A stretch of DNA of 64,000 bases from Novosphingobium sp. SG919 (GTDB lineage: Bacteria; Pseudomonadota; Alphaproteobacteria; Sphingomonadales; Sphingomonadaceae), in contig NZ_JABCNG010000001.1 of the NCBI RefSeq assembly GCF_012932495.1, forward strand, positions 1,364,001-1,428,000. The letters are read 5' to 3'. The notes beneath the pieces were generated by a model. That model was not told the origin of the DNA. It saw nothing but the letters and a program-made list of their open reading frames with translations, and did no database searches. Shown here piece after piece: positions 54,199 through 64,000 of this stretch; position 1 is the first letter of the stretch, and every line of letters begins with the position of its first letter. Position numbers and translations under genes: made by a program.

Positions 54199-55497
54199 AT
54201 GCCCATCGCGATCAAGATGCCCGCCCTGTCCCCGACGATGGAAGAGGGCACGCTGGCCCGCTGGCTCGTCAAGGTTGGTGACAAGGTTGCCTCTGGTGAC
54301 ATCATGGCCGAAATCGAAACCGACAAGGCCACCATGGAATTCGAAGCCGTCGATGAAGGCACGATCGTGTCGATCGACGTGGCCGAAGGCAGCGAAGGCG
54401 TGAAAGTCGGCACCGTGATCGCCACGATCGCCGGTGAAGACGAAGATGCCAGCGCCCCGGCGCCCGCTGCTGCTGCGCCCGCGCCGGCCAAGGCTGCCGA
54501 AGCGGCACCGGCCCCCGCGGCCAGCGCGCCTGCTCCGGCTCCCGTTGCGGCCGCCGCTGCGCCGGCCGCCAAGGGTGATCGCGTGATCGCCACCCCGCTG
54601 GCCAAGCGCATCGCCGCCGAAAAGGGCATCGACCTCGCCAGCGTGAAGGGCAGCGGCCCCAACGGCCGCGTGACCAAGGCCGATGTGCTCGGCGCCAAGC
54701 CCGGTGCTGCAGCCCCGGCGCCTGCCGCCGCTGCACCGGCTGCCGCGCCTGCTGCCGCCCCGGCGCCGACGGCTGCACCCACCCCGGCTGCGGTGCCCGA
54801 TTTCGGCATTCCTTACGAAGCGCAAAAGCTCAACAACGTGCGCAAGACCATCGCGCGCCGCCTCACCGAAGCCAAGCAGACCATCCCGCACATCTACCTT
54901 ACCGTCGACGTGCGCCTCGATGCCCTGCTCAAGCTGCGCAGCCAGTTGAACGCCGCGCTCGAAGCGCAGGGCGTCAAGCTCTCGGTCAACGACCTCTTGA
55001 TCAAGGCGCTGGCCAAGGCCCTGGTGCAGGTGCCCAAGTGCAACGTCAGCTTTGCCGGCGATGAACTGCGCAGCTTCACCCGCGTCGATGTGTCGGTGGC
55101 CGTGGCCGCGCCTTCGGGCCTGATCACGCCGATCATCAAGGATGCCGGGGCCAAGTCGATCTCGGCCATCGCCACCGAAATGAAGGCGCTGGCCGGCAAG
55201 GCCCGCGAAGGCAAGCTGCAGCCGCACGAATTCCAGGGCGGCACCGCTTCGCTGTCCAACCTCGGCATGTTCGGCATCAAGCAGTTCGAAGCCGTGATCA
55301 ACCCGCCGCAGGGCATGATCCTGGCCGTGGGCGCGGGCGAACAGCGCCCCTACATCGTCGATGGCGCGCTGGGCGTGGCCACGGTGATGAGCGCCACGGG
55401 CAGCTTTGACCACCGTGCGATCGACGGGGCTGACGGCGCCGAACTGATGCAGGCCTTCAAGCAGATCGTGGAAAACCCGCTGGCGCTGGTGGCATGA
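54199..55497 (+). CDS. pdhC: Pyruvate dehydrogenase E2 (dihydrolipoamide acetyltransferase)
   Basis: A 432-aa core protein of the pyruvate dehydrogenase complex. One lipoyl domain (lipoyl Lys in [13 protein letters not shown], near residue 42), a long Ala/Pro linker, an E1/E3-binding domain ([33 protein letters not shown] region), a second Ala/Pro linker, and a catalytic domain with [15 protein letters not shown]. The 268-bp region upstream has an A/T-rich segment with TTGACACTTTTGTCA (54162) but no clear promoter. lpdA follows in the same operon; the E1 genes are not in the window. Confidence 0.96.
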   Translation: MPIAIKMPALSPTMEEGTLARWLVKVGDKVASGDIMAEIETDKATMEFEAVDEGTIVSIDVAEGSEGVKVGTVIATIAGEDEDASAPAPAAAAPAPAKAAEAAPAPAASAPAPAPVAAAAAPAAKGDRVIATPLAKRIAAEKGIDLASVKGSGPNGRVTKADVLGAKPGAAAPAPAAAAPAAAPAAAPAPTAAPTPAAVPDFGIPYEAQKLNNVRKTIARRLTEAKQTIPHIYLTVDVRLDALLKLRSQLNAALEAQGVKLSVNDLLIKALAKALVQVPKCNVSFAGDELRSFTRVDVSVAVAAPSGLITPIIKDAGAKSISAIATEMKALAGKAREGKLQPHEFQGGTASLSNLGMFGIKQFEAVINPPQGMILAVGAGEQRPYIVDGALGVATVMSATGSFDHRAIDGADGAELMQAFKQIVENPLALVA

Positions 55498-55868
55498 GCG
55501 TCCAAAGCCGCGAACCGGCCATCCGCGTCACGGCCATGCCCGCCGATTGCAACGCCTATGGCGATATCTTCGGCGGCTGGTTGATGTCGTTGATGGACAA
55601 TGCCGCCGGCCTGATCGCCGCCCGCCGCTGTCGCGGCCGGGCGGTGACCATCGCGCTCGATGGCATGCAGTTCGTCCAGCCGGTCAAGGTGGGGGACGAG
55701 GTTTCGGTCTATGGCGAGATCGAGAAGACCGGGCGCACCTCGATGACCATCGCCATCGAGGCATGGCGGCGCGAGCGGCACCGCGAGCAAGCCTCGATGG
55801 TCACCCAGGCCAAGTTCACGTTTGTTGCCGTTGACGGCACCGGCCGGCCCCGCCCGGTTGACGAATAA
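55494..55868 (+). CDS. Acyl-CoA thioesterase, hotdog fold
   Basis: A 124-aa YciA-like thioesterase. [23 protein letters not shown] carries the catalytic Asp region; [33 protein letters not shown] is the hotdog core. The start overlaps the pdhC stop (ATGA). Located between the E2 and E3 genes, it may adjust acyl-CoA or acetyl-CoA levels. Confidence 0.93.
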   Translation: MSVQSREPAIRVTAMPADCNAYGDIFGGWLMSLMDNAAGLIAARRCRGRAVTIALDGMQFVQPVKVGDEVSVYGEIEKTGRTSMTIAIEAWRRERHREQASMVTQAKFTFVAVDGTGRPRPVDE

Positions 55869-55880
55869 GGAGAATTCCAA

Positions 55881-57293
<1,413 letters not shown>

Positions 57294-57303
57294 GCGCCAA
57301 CCA

Positions 57304-57350
57304 AAGCCCCCTCCCGCTTGCGGGAGGGGTTGGGGGAGGGCCTGTTCCCA
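57304..57350. repeat. Hairpin repeat, second copy of the 47298 type
   Basis: CCCCCTCCCGC-TT-GCGGGAGGGG followed by TTGGGGGAGGGC-TGTTCCC. The same string with small changes is at 47298-47343. It lies between lpdA and the flavoprotein gene. Confidence 0.85.
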
Positions 57351-57410
57351 ACAGAACGCCGCCCACCCCACCCCTTGCCAAACCCTGGCCAATCCCCCAC
57401 GGCCCCAGCC

Positions 57411-58580
57411 ATGACGCACGACGTGATCATCCTGGGTGCCGGGGCTGCCGGCCTGTTCTGCGCGGCCACCGCGGCCGCGCGCGGGCGCCGTGTCCTGGTG
57501 CTCGATCACGCCGAAAAGCCGGGCAAGAAGATCCTGATTTCCGGCGGCGGGCGCTGCAATTTCACCAACCTGCACACCGCGCCCGACCGCTATCTTTCCG
57601 AAAACCCCCATTTCGCCCGCTCGGCGCTCAGCCGCTATACCCCGGCCGATTTCATCGCCCTGGTCGATGCCCATGGCATTGCCTGGCATGAAAAGACCCT
57701 GGGCCAGTTGTTCTGCGATGGCTCTGCGCGCCAGATCGTGGACATGCTGCTGGATGAATGCGCCAAGGGCGGGGCGCAGGTGCGCTGCAACAGCCCGATC
57801 CGCGCAGTGCGCCACGCCGATGGCCTGTTCCAGGTAGAGGCCGGGGAGGGCACCTTCGCTGCCCCCTCGCTGGTCATCGCCACGGGCGGCCCGGCCATTC
57901 CCAAGATCGGTGCCACCGGCTTTGCCTATGACCTGGCGCGGCAATTCGGCCTCAAGGTGGTGCAGCCGCGCCCGGCGCTGGTGCCGCTCACCCTGCCTGG
58001 CGAAGCGGCGCTGTTCCGCGAACTGTCGGGCATTGCCGCCCCGGTCGAGGCGGCCTGCGGAAAGGCCCGCTTTGCCGAAGCCGCGCTGTTCACCCATCGC
58101 GGCCTGTCCGGCCCGGCGATCCTCCAGGTTTCGTCCTATTGGCAGCGCGGCGAGGCGGTGCGCATCGATTTCCTGCCCGGCCGCACGGGCGATTGGCTGC
58201 TCGATGCCAAGCGCCAGCGCCCCCGCGCTGCCCTGCGCAGCGTGCTGGCAGAAGCGCTGCCCGAACGCCTGGCCACGGCCCTGGCCGAACAGATCGGCCT
58301 TTCCGCCGAAATGGGCAACTTGCCCGACAAGGCCCTGCGCGCCGCACAGGCACGGCTGCGCGCGTGGGAATTCATGCCCAATGGCAGCGAGGGCTTCGCC
58401 AAGGCCGAAGTGACCGCCGGCGGCATCAGCACGGCCGAACTTTCCCAGGCCACGATGGAAGCGCGCAAGGTGCCGGGCCTCTTTGCCATCGGCGAGGCGG
58501 TGGATGTCACCGGATGGCTGGGCGGCTATAACTTCCAGTGGGCGTGGGCCAGTGGCCACGCCGCCGGAATGGCCGCCTGA
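57411..58580 (+). CDS. NAD(P)/FAD-dependent oxidoreductase, HI0933/YhiN type
   Basis: A 389-aa flavoprotein. FAD-binding HDVIILGAGAAGLFCAATAAARG, the family hallmark PGKKILISGGGRCNFTN, TGGPAIPKIGATGFAYDLA and the C-terminal TAGGISTAELSQATMEAR, GEAVDVTGWLGGYNFQWAWASG. The reaction of this family is not established. The start at 57411 (MTHDV) is clear; the upstream frame runs into the repeat. Confidence 0.93.
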   Translation: MTHDVIILGAGAAGLFCAATAAARGRRVLVLDHAEKPGKKILISGGGRCNFTNLHTAPDRYLSENPHFARSALSRYTPADFIALVDAHGIAWHEKTLGQLFCDGSARQIVDMLLDECAKGGAQVRCNSPIRAVRHADGLFQVEAGEGTFAAPSLVIATGGPAIPKIGATGFAYDLARQFGLKVVQPRPALVPLTLPGEAALFRELSGIAAPVEAACGKARFAEAALFTHRGLSGPAILQVSSYWQRGEAVRIDFLPGRTGDWLLDAKRQRPRAALRSVLAEALPERLATALAEQIGLSAEMGNLPDKALRAAQARLRAWEFMPNGSEGFAKAEVTAGGISTAELSQATMEARKVPGLFAIGEAVDVTGWLGGYNFQWAWASGHAAGMAA

Positions 58581-58760
58581 TAGGCATAAGCCCGTATATC
58601 CCGGCCCCGTATCCGGCAAGATATTGCCGGATAACGGCGGGATAACGCCGGCTGGGTGCAAGTACCTGCCCTTAAAAATACCCGGTATTGAGGGTCTATA
58701 TGGCCTGTTTGCCTTGGAAAGCCCGAAAGCGGGCGTTGCACGATCAAGGACAACACGCCC

Positions 58761-60215
58761 ATGCCCAGCTATACCGACGCTTCGGTCGTTTCGACCTACA
58801 GTCTCACCGGCAGCAAGTATTTTGACTCGTTGCTTTATTCCAAGCCGGGCTTTCGGTCCAAGTGGTCTACCGTGGTCGATGGCAAGACCGCCATTACCTA
58901 CAGCTTCCCCTGGCTGGACGGTGTGTCCAGCAAGTTTGCCGGCAGCTATGGCACCGAACCGACCGCTGCCACGCATGGGGCGATGCCCAGCGGGCAGATC
59001 GCCAATATCCAGGCCGCGTTCCAGGCCTGGGCCAATGTTGCCAACATCACCTTCACCCAGGTGAGTGAAACCGACGCGGGCACCGTGGGCGATATCCGTA
59101 TTGCGCAATCGTCCAGCGTCACGGGGCAATACTGGGGCTATTGCAAGATCGTGTCCAACGGCGCAGCCAACGCCCACGGCGATATCTGGATTTCGCCCAC
59201 GTATGGCAGCGGCTCGTTTGCCGTGGGCACCTACAACTACATGGCGATGATGCACGAGATCGGCCACGCGCTGGGCCTGGATCACCCGTTCGAAGGCAAC
59301 AAGATCCCTTCGGGTTTTGACGTGCGCAGCTACACGATCATGTCTTACACCGATCCCAAGAATGTGTGGTGGTACAACAGCAGTTCGGGGCAGACCGAAT
59401 ACCTGATCAAGTCACCGATGGTCTATGATATCGCCGCGATCCAATCGATCTATGGCGCCAACACCGGATATAATGCTGGTGACACCACGTATACCTATTC
59501 GGCAATGGCCCCATTCTTTGCCGCGATCTGGGATGGCGCCGGCAACGACACGATCGATATCAGCGGTTTTTCCAAGGGCTGCCGTATCGATCTGCACGCC
59601 GGCACTTATTCCACCCTGGTGTTCGACAATCTGCAAACGCTGACCAACAACCTGGGCATCGCGTTCAATTGCACGATCGAAAACGCCACCGGCGGCAGCG
59701 GGGCAGACAAGCTGGTCGGCAACGACATTGCCAATGTGCTCAACGGGCGCGAGGGCGACGATACGCTGACCGGCAATGGCGGCAACGACACGCTCAATGG
59801 CGGCGCGGGCAAAGACGCGCTGCAGGGCGGCAACGACAATGACACGCTGATCGGTGCGGCCGGGCAAGATACCTTGACCGGCGGCGCGGGGGCCGATGCC
59901 TTCGTTTTTACCGCCATTTCCGACTTTGCCGGGCTGACCATCACGACCTGCGATGCAATCACCGATTTCAGCAAGACGCAGAAGGACGTGATCAAGCTCA
60001 ACCAGATCGATGCAATCAGCAGCACCGACAGCGTGGACGATCCGTTCACCTTCATCGGCACCGCCGCTTTCCACCGGGTTGCGGGCGAATTGCGCTATTC
60101 CACCGCTGGCAACATCACCACCATCCAGGGCGATGTGAACGGCGATGGCGTGGCCGATTTCTGGCTCAAGGTGGCTGGCAAGGTTGCCTTCGCCGCCACC
60201 GATTTCGTTCTCTGA
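58761..60215 (+). CDS. Serralysin-like M10 metalloprotease with RTX repeats (first copy)
   Basis: A 484-aa secreted protease. Zinc site MMHEIGHALGLDHPFEGN (HExxHxxGxxH) near residues 168-182, with Met-turn in YTIMSYTD. RTX repeats (GGNDTLNGGAGKDALQGGN, GQDTLTGGAGADAF) bind calcium near residues 320-380. It has no Sec signal, and the C-terminus ATDFVL fits a type I secretion signal. No type I exporter is in the window. AAGGACAAC precedes the ATG. Confidence 0.94.
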   Translation: MPSYTDASVVSTYSLTGSKYFDSLLYSKPGFRSKWSTVVDGKTAITYSFPWLDGVSSKFAGSYGTEPTAATHGAMPSGQIANIQAAFQAWANVANITFTQVSETDAGTVGDIRIAQSSSVTGQYWGYCKIVSNGAANAHGDIWISPTYGSGSFAVGTYNYMAMMHEIGHALGLDHPFEGNKIPSGFDVRSYTIMSYTDPKNVWWYNSSSGQTEYLIKSPMVYDIAAIQSIYGANTGYNAGDTTYTYSAMAPFFAAIWDGAGNDTIDISGFSKGCRIDLHAGTYSTLVFDNLQTLTNNLGIAFNCTIENATGGSGADKLVGNDIANVLNGREGDDTLTGNGGNDTLNGGAGKDALQGGNDNDTLIGAAGQDTLTGGAGADAFVFTAISDFAGLTITTCDAITDFSKTQKDVIKLNQIDAISSTDSVDDPFTFIGTAAFHRVAGELRYSTAGNITTIQGDVNGDGVADFWLKVAGKVAFAATDFVL

Positions 60216-60331
60216 CAGGCTTTGCGCCGGGGTGGAGGCGCCCTCACGCCTCCACTTTGAACCTGTCGCTCGTCCCGTAACGCTGGCCGTCCGCCTAACA
60301 AGGCGGGCCATAGCTTATCGGGAACGCGCGC

Positions 60332-62053
60332 GTGGCAACCTATACCCAGGCATCGGCGGTCAAGACCTACAAACTCACTTCGGATTCGCGTTTCAACGCC
60401 TTGCTCCAGGCAGATCCGGTCTATCGCATGGCCTGGTCCACCGTGTCGGGCGGCAAGACGGTGGTATCGTACAGCTTCATCTGGGGCGGGGGCGTGGCGT
60501 CACAATTCGCCACCGGTTATGGCACGGAAATGACCGCGGCCACGGTCGGCGCGCTGCCATCTGGCGAATACGCCAACGTGGCGCTGGCGTTTCAGCAGTG
60601 GGCCAACGTCGCCAATCTCACGTTCAAGCAGGTGACGGAAACTGCGGCAGGCGCCGTGGGCGATATTCGCCTGGGCCTCTCCTCCCGCGTCGGGGATTCC
60701 TGGGGCTATACCAAGGTCAACGCCAATGGCACTGCCAACAGCCATGGCGATATCTGGATCAACCCACTCTACGGCAAGGATTCCTACGCCGTAAACACCT
60801 ATAACTTCACCGCCCTGATGCACGAGATCGGCCATGCCCTGGGCCTGGCGCATCCTTCGGAAGGGAACATCATCCCGGCCGGCTACGATTATCGCAACTA
60901 CACCATCATGTCCTACAACGATCCCTATGGCGTCTATGCCTACAATGCCGCCAAAGAGGATTTCGACTACATCATCCAGACGCCGATGGTCTATGATATC
61001 GCCGCGATCCAGGCGATCTACGGCGCCAACATGAGCTATCATGCCGGCGACAACAAATACGTCTATTCCCCTGACAGCCCGTTCTACGCCGCGATCTGGG
61101 ACGCGGGCGGCAACGACCTGATCGACTTGCGCAAGTTCAAGCTCGATTGCTGGGTCGATCTTCACCCCGGCGCCTATTCCACCCTGGGTTTCACCAATGT
61201 CAGCGTGTCCAACAACCTGGGCATCGCCTACAACGTGACGATCGAGGATTGCTATGGCGGCGCGGGCAACGACACGCTGGTGGGGAACGAGGCGAACAAC
61301 CGCCTCTATGGCTATGCCGGCAACGATCGCATCTATGGCTATGGAGGCAACGACAAATTGTCGGGCGGCAAGGGGGACGATATCCTCTCGGGCGGCGATG
61401 GCAACGACACGTTCCTGGCCGGCGACGATTTCGGCAACGATCGCTATGTCGGCGGGCCGGGGCTCGATCTGGTCACCTATGCCGGGGCCACGGCCGGGAT
61501 CAGCGTCAATCTTGCCACCGGGATCGGGGATGGTACGGCCGCCGGGCTGGGCAAGGACACCATATCGGGCGTGGAACGCGTCACCGGATCAGCGCACGAC
61601 GATACGCTTGCCGGTGACGCCAACGACAACATCCTGTCCGGCAATGGCGGCAACGATACCATCAGCGGCATGGGCGGCGCCGATACCTTGCGTGGCGGAT
61701 CGGGGCAGGACGTGCTGACCGGCGGCGCCGGCGCCGATCGCTTCGTGTTCGAACGCGTGCTGGAATTTGCCGGCACCACCGCCGGCGCGTGCGACGTGAT
61801 CACCGATTTCAAGCATGCCGAGGGTGACACGATCATCCTCTCGCCGATCGACGCCAACACGCTGACCAGCGCCGACGATGCCTTTGCCTTCATCGGCACG
61901 GCCGCGTTCCACCACGTTGCGGGCGAACTGCGCTATGCCATCACCGGCGGCAACACCTTGCTGACCGGTGACGTGAACGGCGATGGCGTCGCCGATTTCG
62001 CGCTTCTGCTGCAAGGCAGTGTCACGCTGGCAAAGGGCGATTTCGTGCTCTAG
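60332..62053 (+). CDS. Serralysin-like M10 metalloprotease with RTX repeats (second copy)
   Basis: A 573-aa paralogue of the preceding protease with GTG start at 60332 (MATYTQASAVKTYKLTSD). Zinc site LMHEIGHALGLAHPSEGN and Met-turn YTIMSYND. The RTX region is longer than in copy 1: one block near GGAGNDTLVGNEANN and GGNDKLSGGKGDD, and another near GGNDTISGMGGADTLRGG. It ends KGDFVL. The gap to copy 1 is 116 bp and has only a short CCGCCT-AACA-AGGCGG palindrome. The TAG stop lies at the edge of a MITE-like element. Confidence 0.94.
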   Translation: MATYTQASAVKTYKLTSDSRFNALLQADPVYRMAWSTVSGGKTVVSYSFIWGGGVASQFATGYGTEMTAATVGALPSGEYANVALAFQQWANVANLTFKQVTETAAGAVGDIRLGLSSRVGDSWGYTKVNANGTANSHGDIWINPLYGKDSYAVNTYNFTALMHEIGHALGLAHPSEGNIIPAGYDYRNYTIMSYNDPYGVYAYNAAKEDFDYIIQTPMVYDIAAIQAIYGANMSYHAGDNKYVYSPDSPFYAAIWDAGGNDLIDLRKFKLDCWVDLHPGAYSTLGFTNVSVSNNLGIAYNVTIEDCYGGAGNDTLVGNEANNRLYGYAGNDRIYGYGGNDKLSGGKGDDILSGGDGNDTFLAGDDFGNDRYVGGPGLDLVTYAGATAGISVNLATGIGDGTAAGLGKDTISGVERVTGSAHDDTLAGDANDNILSGNGGNDTISGMGGADTLRGGSGQDVLTGGAGADRFVFERVLEFAGTTAGACDVITDFKHAEGDTIILSPIDANTLTSADDAFAFIGTAAFHHVAGELRYAITGGNTLLTGDVNGDGVADFALLLQGSVTLAKGDFVL

Positions 62054-62318
62054 GCGGCGTGGACAAATTCCGCAACGCCACGGTTGTCCTTTAAAAGGCC
62101 CTGGGGAGGCGCGAGGACGAAGCAAGAGTGGGCCTCTTGTAAGGCCGAGCAACGCTGCCAGGGCCTTTTAAAGGACAACCCCTGCGGGGCTGGACCAAAA
62201 ACCGCCATTTCTGCGTCGGCTCGTCGCACAATATTCCTGATATTGCGCTTCCTCGCCTCCTTGAACTGGCGGTTTTTGCCTCCAGCCGTGGCGTTGCGGA
62301 ATTTGTCCACGCCGCCTA
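62051..62318. mobile_element. MITE-like nested palindromic element
   Basis: Perfect 31-bp terminal inverted repeats (62053-62083 and 62286-62316), bounded by TA on both sides (62051-62052 and 62317-62318). Inside are a second perfect palindrome of 23-bp arms (62082-62104 and 62158-62180) and a third with 12-bp arms (62196-62207 and 62267-62278). No protein is encoded. TA ends suggest a Tc1/mariner/IS630-type transposase acting in trans. The left TA is part of the protease stop codon, and removal of the element would leave TAG intact. Confidence 0.65.
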
Positions 62319-62334
62319 GGCCGCGCCGGGCCCA

Positions 62335-62610
62335 TCAGATGCGCCGCATCACCGCGCTTGCCACCACATGCGCTTCGTGCCGGCTGGCGCGCAGCAGTGG
62401 GTGCGGATCCATCCGGGCATAGAGGCCACCGGGCGGTGCCGATTGGGCGCTCTTGCCGTCCCACTGCGCCGCCACCGCGCGCAGTTCGGGCACGATCACG
62501 ACTTTGACCACGGCCAGCGTGGCCAGCCACAGCGGTATCGAGAGCAAGGTTGACCAAGCAAGGCACACAGCGGCCCTGCGAGGGCGGGGGATGTTGACGT
62601 TCCAGACCAT
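62335..62610 (-). CDS. Small membrane protein, unknown function
   Basis: A 91-aa frame beginning MVWNVNIPRPRR, with a basic N-terminus, one clear membrane helix (LLSIPLWLATLAVVKVVIV) and a Pro/Arg/His-containing soluble tail. I see no family. The ATG at 62610 has a weak GGGAT upstream; a TTG two codons earlier is also possible. Its coding status rests on the clean helix with positive-inside residues. Confidence 0.5.
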   Translation of the reverse strand: MVWNVNIPRPRRAAVCLAWSTLLSIPLWLATLAVVKVVIVPELRAVAAQWDGKSAQSAPPGGLYARMDPHPLLRASRHEAHVVASAVMRRI

Positions 62611-62773
62611 GACCAATCCCGATGTTCAGCACTGGTCCCCGCGCAGACGGCTAATCCCGCGCGCCTGACAGCGGGATGAATGTCCAAATTTTCATGTAGC
62701 ACGGCGCTGTTTTGTCTGACCAATCGAACCGATTGCATCCGCCGATGCATCCATGGCTTGGCGTGCTGAGCAG

Positions 62774-62822
62774 TTGACGCCAAACATTACTCCGACAATA
62801 AAGCACGCGTACAACGGGGAGA
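62774..62822 (+). promoter_or_regulatory. Putative promoter and ribosome site of the GH127 gene
   Basis: TTGACG (62774-62779), 17-bp spacer, AATAAA (62797-62802), then GGGGAGA (62816-62822), 5 bp before the ATG. The -10 is weak. Confidence 0.4.
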
Positions 62823-62827
62823 TCGCC

Positions 62828-64000
62828 ATGAATACCGCCTGCGCCTGCCACCATCCGCATGGAATGGCGCTGACTCGGCGTGAACTGGCGCCCCTGGGGC
62901 TGGCCGGCATGGCACTGGCCGGCGTTCCCGTATCATTGCGCGCAGCATCGCCCGGGCCCGCCCCGGCAGCGGGCGCTGGCCTGTCTGCCTTCGCGCTCGA
63001 TCGCGTGCGCTTGCTCGATGGGCCATGGCGCGATGCGCAGCAGCGGACCCTCGCTTACCTGCTTTCGCTCGATCCCGATCGCCTGCTGCACGGCTTTCGC
63101 GTCAACGCGGGCCTGCCGCCGCGCGGGGCGGTCTATGGCGGCTGGGAATCGCGCCCGGATTGGGCCGATATCCATTGCCAGGGGCACACGCTGGGACACT
63201 ACCTGTCGGGCTGCGCGTTGATGTTCGCGGCCACCGGCGATCCCCGCCTGCGGCAAAGGCTCGATCACATCGTCGCCGAACTCGCCGCCTGCCAGAAAGC
63301 GGCAGGCAGCGGGCTGGTCTGCGCCTTTCCCGAAGGGCCCCGGCTGATGGCCGCCATGCTTGCCGGCCAGCCGGTCACCGGCGTGCCGTGGTACACGCTG
63401 CACAAGGTCTTCGCCGGCTTGCGCGATGCCGATCTGGTGGCCGGTGTGACCGCGGCGCGGCCGGTGCTGCTTGCGCTGGCAGACTGGACCGTGGTGGCCA
63501 CGCGCCCGCTTGATGATGCCGCGTTCGAAGCGATGCTGGCGATCGAGCATGGCGGCATGAACGAAGTCTTCGCCGATCTCCACGCGCTCACCGGGCGGGA
63601 AGACTATGCCCGGCTCGCCCGCCGCTTTTCGCACAAGGCCTTGCTGACGCCGCTGGCCCAGGGGCAAGACCATCTCGACGGCCTGCACGCCAACACCCAG
63701 GTACCCAAGGTCGTCGGCTTTCAGCGCGTGGCCGAAACCCAGGGCGATGCGGACTATGCCCGCGCCGCGGCCTTTTTCTGGCAGACCGTGGTTTCCACGC
63801 GCAGCTATGCCGGCGGCGGCCATGGCGATGGCGAGTTCTTCTTTCCCGTGGCCGATTTCGCGGCCCACGTCTTTTCGGCCAAGGGTTCGGAAACCTGCGG
63901 CATCCACAACATGCTCAAGCTGACACAGATGCTCCTGCTACGCGATCCGCAAGCGCCGCTGACCGATTTCGCCGAACGCGCGCTGATCAACGGCATCCTC
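62828..64000 (+). CDS. GH127-family (DUF1680) glycoside hydrolase, 3' partial
   Basis: Frame open to the last base; 391 codons visible. N-terminal twin-arginine signal LTRRELAPLGLAGMALAGVP near residue 16, cleavage near LRAAS. Catalytic-domain features: VRLLDGPWRDAQQRTLAYLL, YGGWESRPDWADIHCQGHTLGHYLSG, VPWYTLHKVFAGLRDA, EHGGMNEVFADLHALTG, LDGLHANTQVPKVVGFQR and SAKGSETCGIHNMLKLTQ, whose Glu-Thr-Cys is near the active site. Family members are retaining beta-L-arabinofuranosidases acting on plant or hydroxyproline-linked glycans. The start has GGGGAGA upstream. Confidence 0.9.
   Translation, partial: MNTACACHHPHGMALTRRELAPLGLAGMALAGVPVSLRAASPGPAPAAGAGLSAFALDRVRLLDGPWRDAQQRTLAYLLSLDPDRLLHGFRVNAGLPPRGAVYGGWESRPDWADIHCQGHTLGHYLSGCALMFAATGDPRLRQRLDHIVAELAACQKAAGSGLVCAFPEGPRLMAAMLAGQPVTGVPWYTLHKVFAGLRDADLVAGVTAARPVLLALADWTVVATRPLDDAAFEAMLAIEHGGMNEVFADLHALTGREDYARLARRFSHKALLTPLAQGQDHLDGLHANTQVPKVVGFQRVAETQGDADYARAAAFFWQTVVSTRSYAGGGHGDGEFFFPVADFAAHVFSAKGSETCGIHNMLKLTQMLLLRDPQAPLTDFAERALINGIL

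Overview
The window is a GC-rich chromosomal segment of an alphaproteobacterium, most likely a Sphingomonadaceae member close to Novosphingobium or Sphingomonas. The evidence is the gene orders addA-trxA, zauP-zapA-6S RNA-formyl-THF cyclo-ligase and radA-cvpA-NifU-like-MHS transporter-alr-phaR-proS, many TonB-type and Sec/Tat-exported proteins, and several intergenic palindromic repeats of the kind seen throughout sphingomonad genomes. Most genes are intact housekeeping genes. I see no prophage, CRISPR array or transposase.

Layout. 1-3846: end of addA, then trxA. 3966-6610 (minus): argJ, a GST and an inositol-monophosphatase-family enzyme, tightly packed. 6738-10837: a TonB-C-domain protein, a small exported protein just upstream of secA, secA, and a 66-aa protein closed by a strong terminator. 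10891-13453 (minus): M13 metallopeptidase and a low-affinity iron permease-like protein. 13454-22189: a two-operon module that looks like organosulfur scavenging. It has a TonB receptor, an NtaA/DszA-type flavin monooxygenase and a GPH-type transporter; then an AtsK-like alkylsulfatase dioxygenase, a GST and a second TauD-family dioxygenase. Each operon is preceded by a near-identical leader of about 116 nt that contains a hairpin with a compensatory base change. This is the best candidate in the window for an undescribed cis-regulatory RNA.

22250-25932: tRNA-Pro, thyA, two identical tRNA-Asp genes each with its own promoter, a DUF2842 protein, formyl-THF cyclo-ligase, a probable 6S RNA with a promoter inside the end of zapA, zapA and a ZauP-like coiled-coil gene. 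25933-32465: central carbon metabolism (tkt, gap, pgk, class I fba), a small lipoprotein and a ThiE-family protein. 32588-37862: L,D-transpeptidase, OPT transporter, an exported protein, efp, suhB and tRNA-Leu. 37900-47234: ClC protein, radA, cvpA, a NifU-like protein, MHS transporter, alr, phaR and an archaeal/eukaryotic-type proS. 47380-53930: M28 peptidase, DUF805 protein, a divergent methyltransferase/HTH-regulator pair with tandem operator-like repeats, RNase R and a universal stress protein. 54199-58580: pyruvate dehydrogenase E2, thioesterase, lpdA and a flavoprotein. 58761-64000: two tandem serralysin-like RTX metalloproteases, a MITE-like nested palindrome of about 270 bp that starts at the second protease's stop codon, a small membrane protein, and the start of a Tat-exported GH127 glycosidase that runs off the window.

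Starts were chosen from family N-termini, ribosome-binding sites and overlaps with neighbours. All family assignments come from reading motifs, because no database search was possible.
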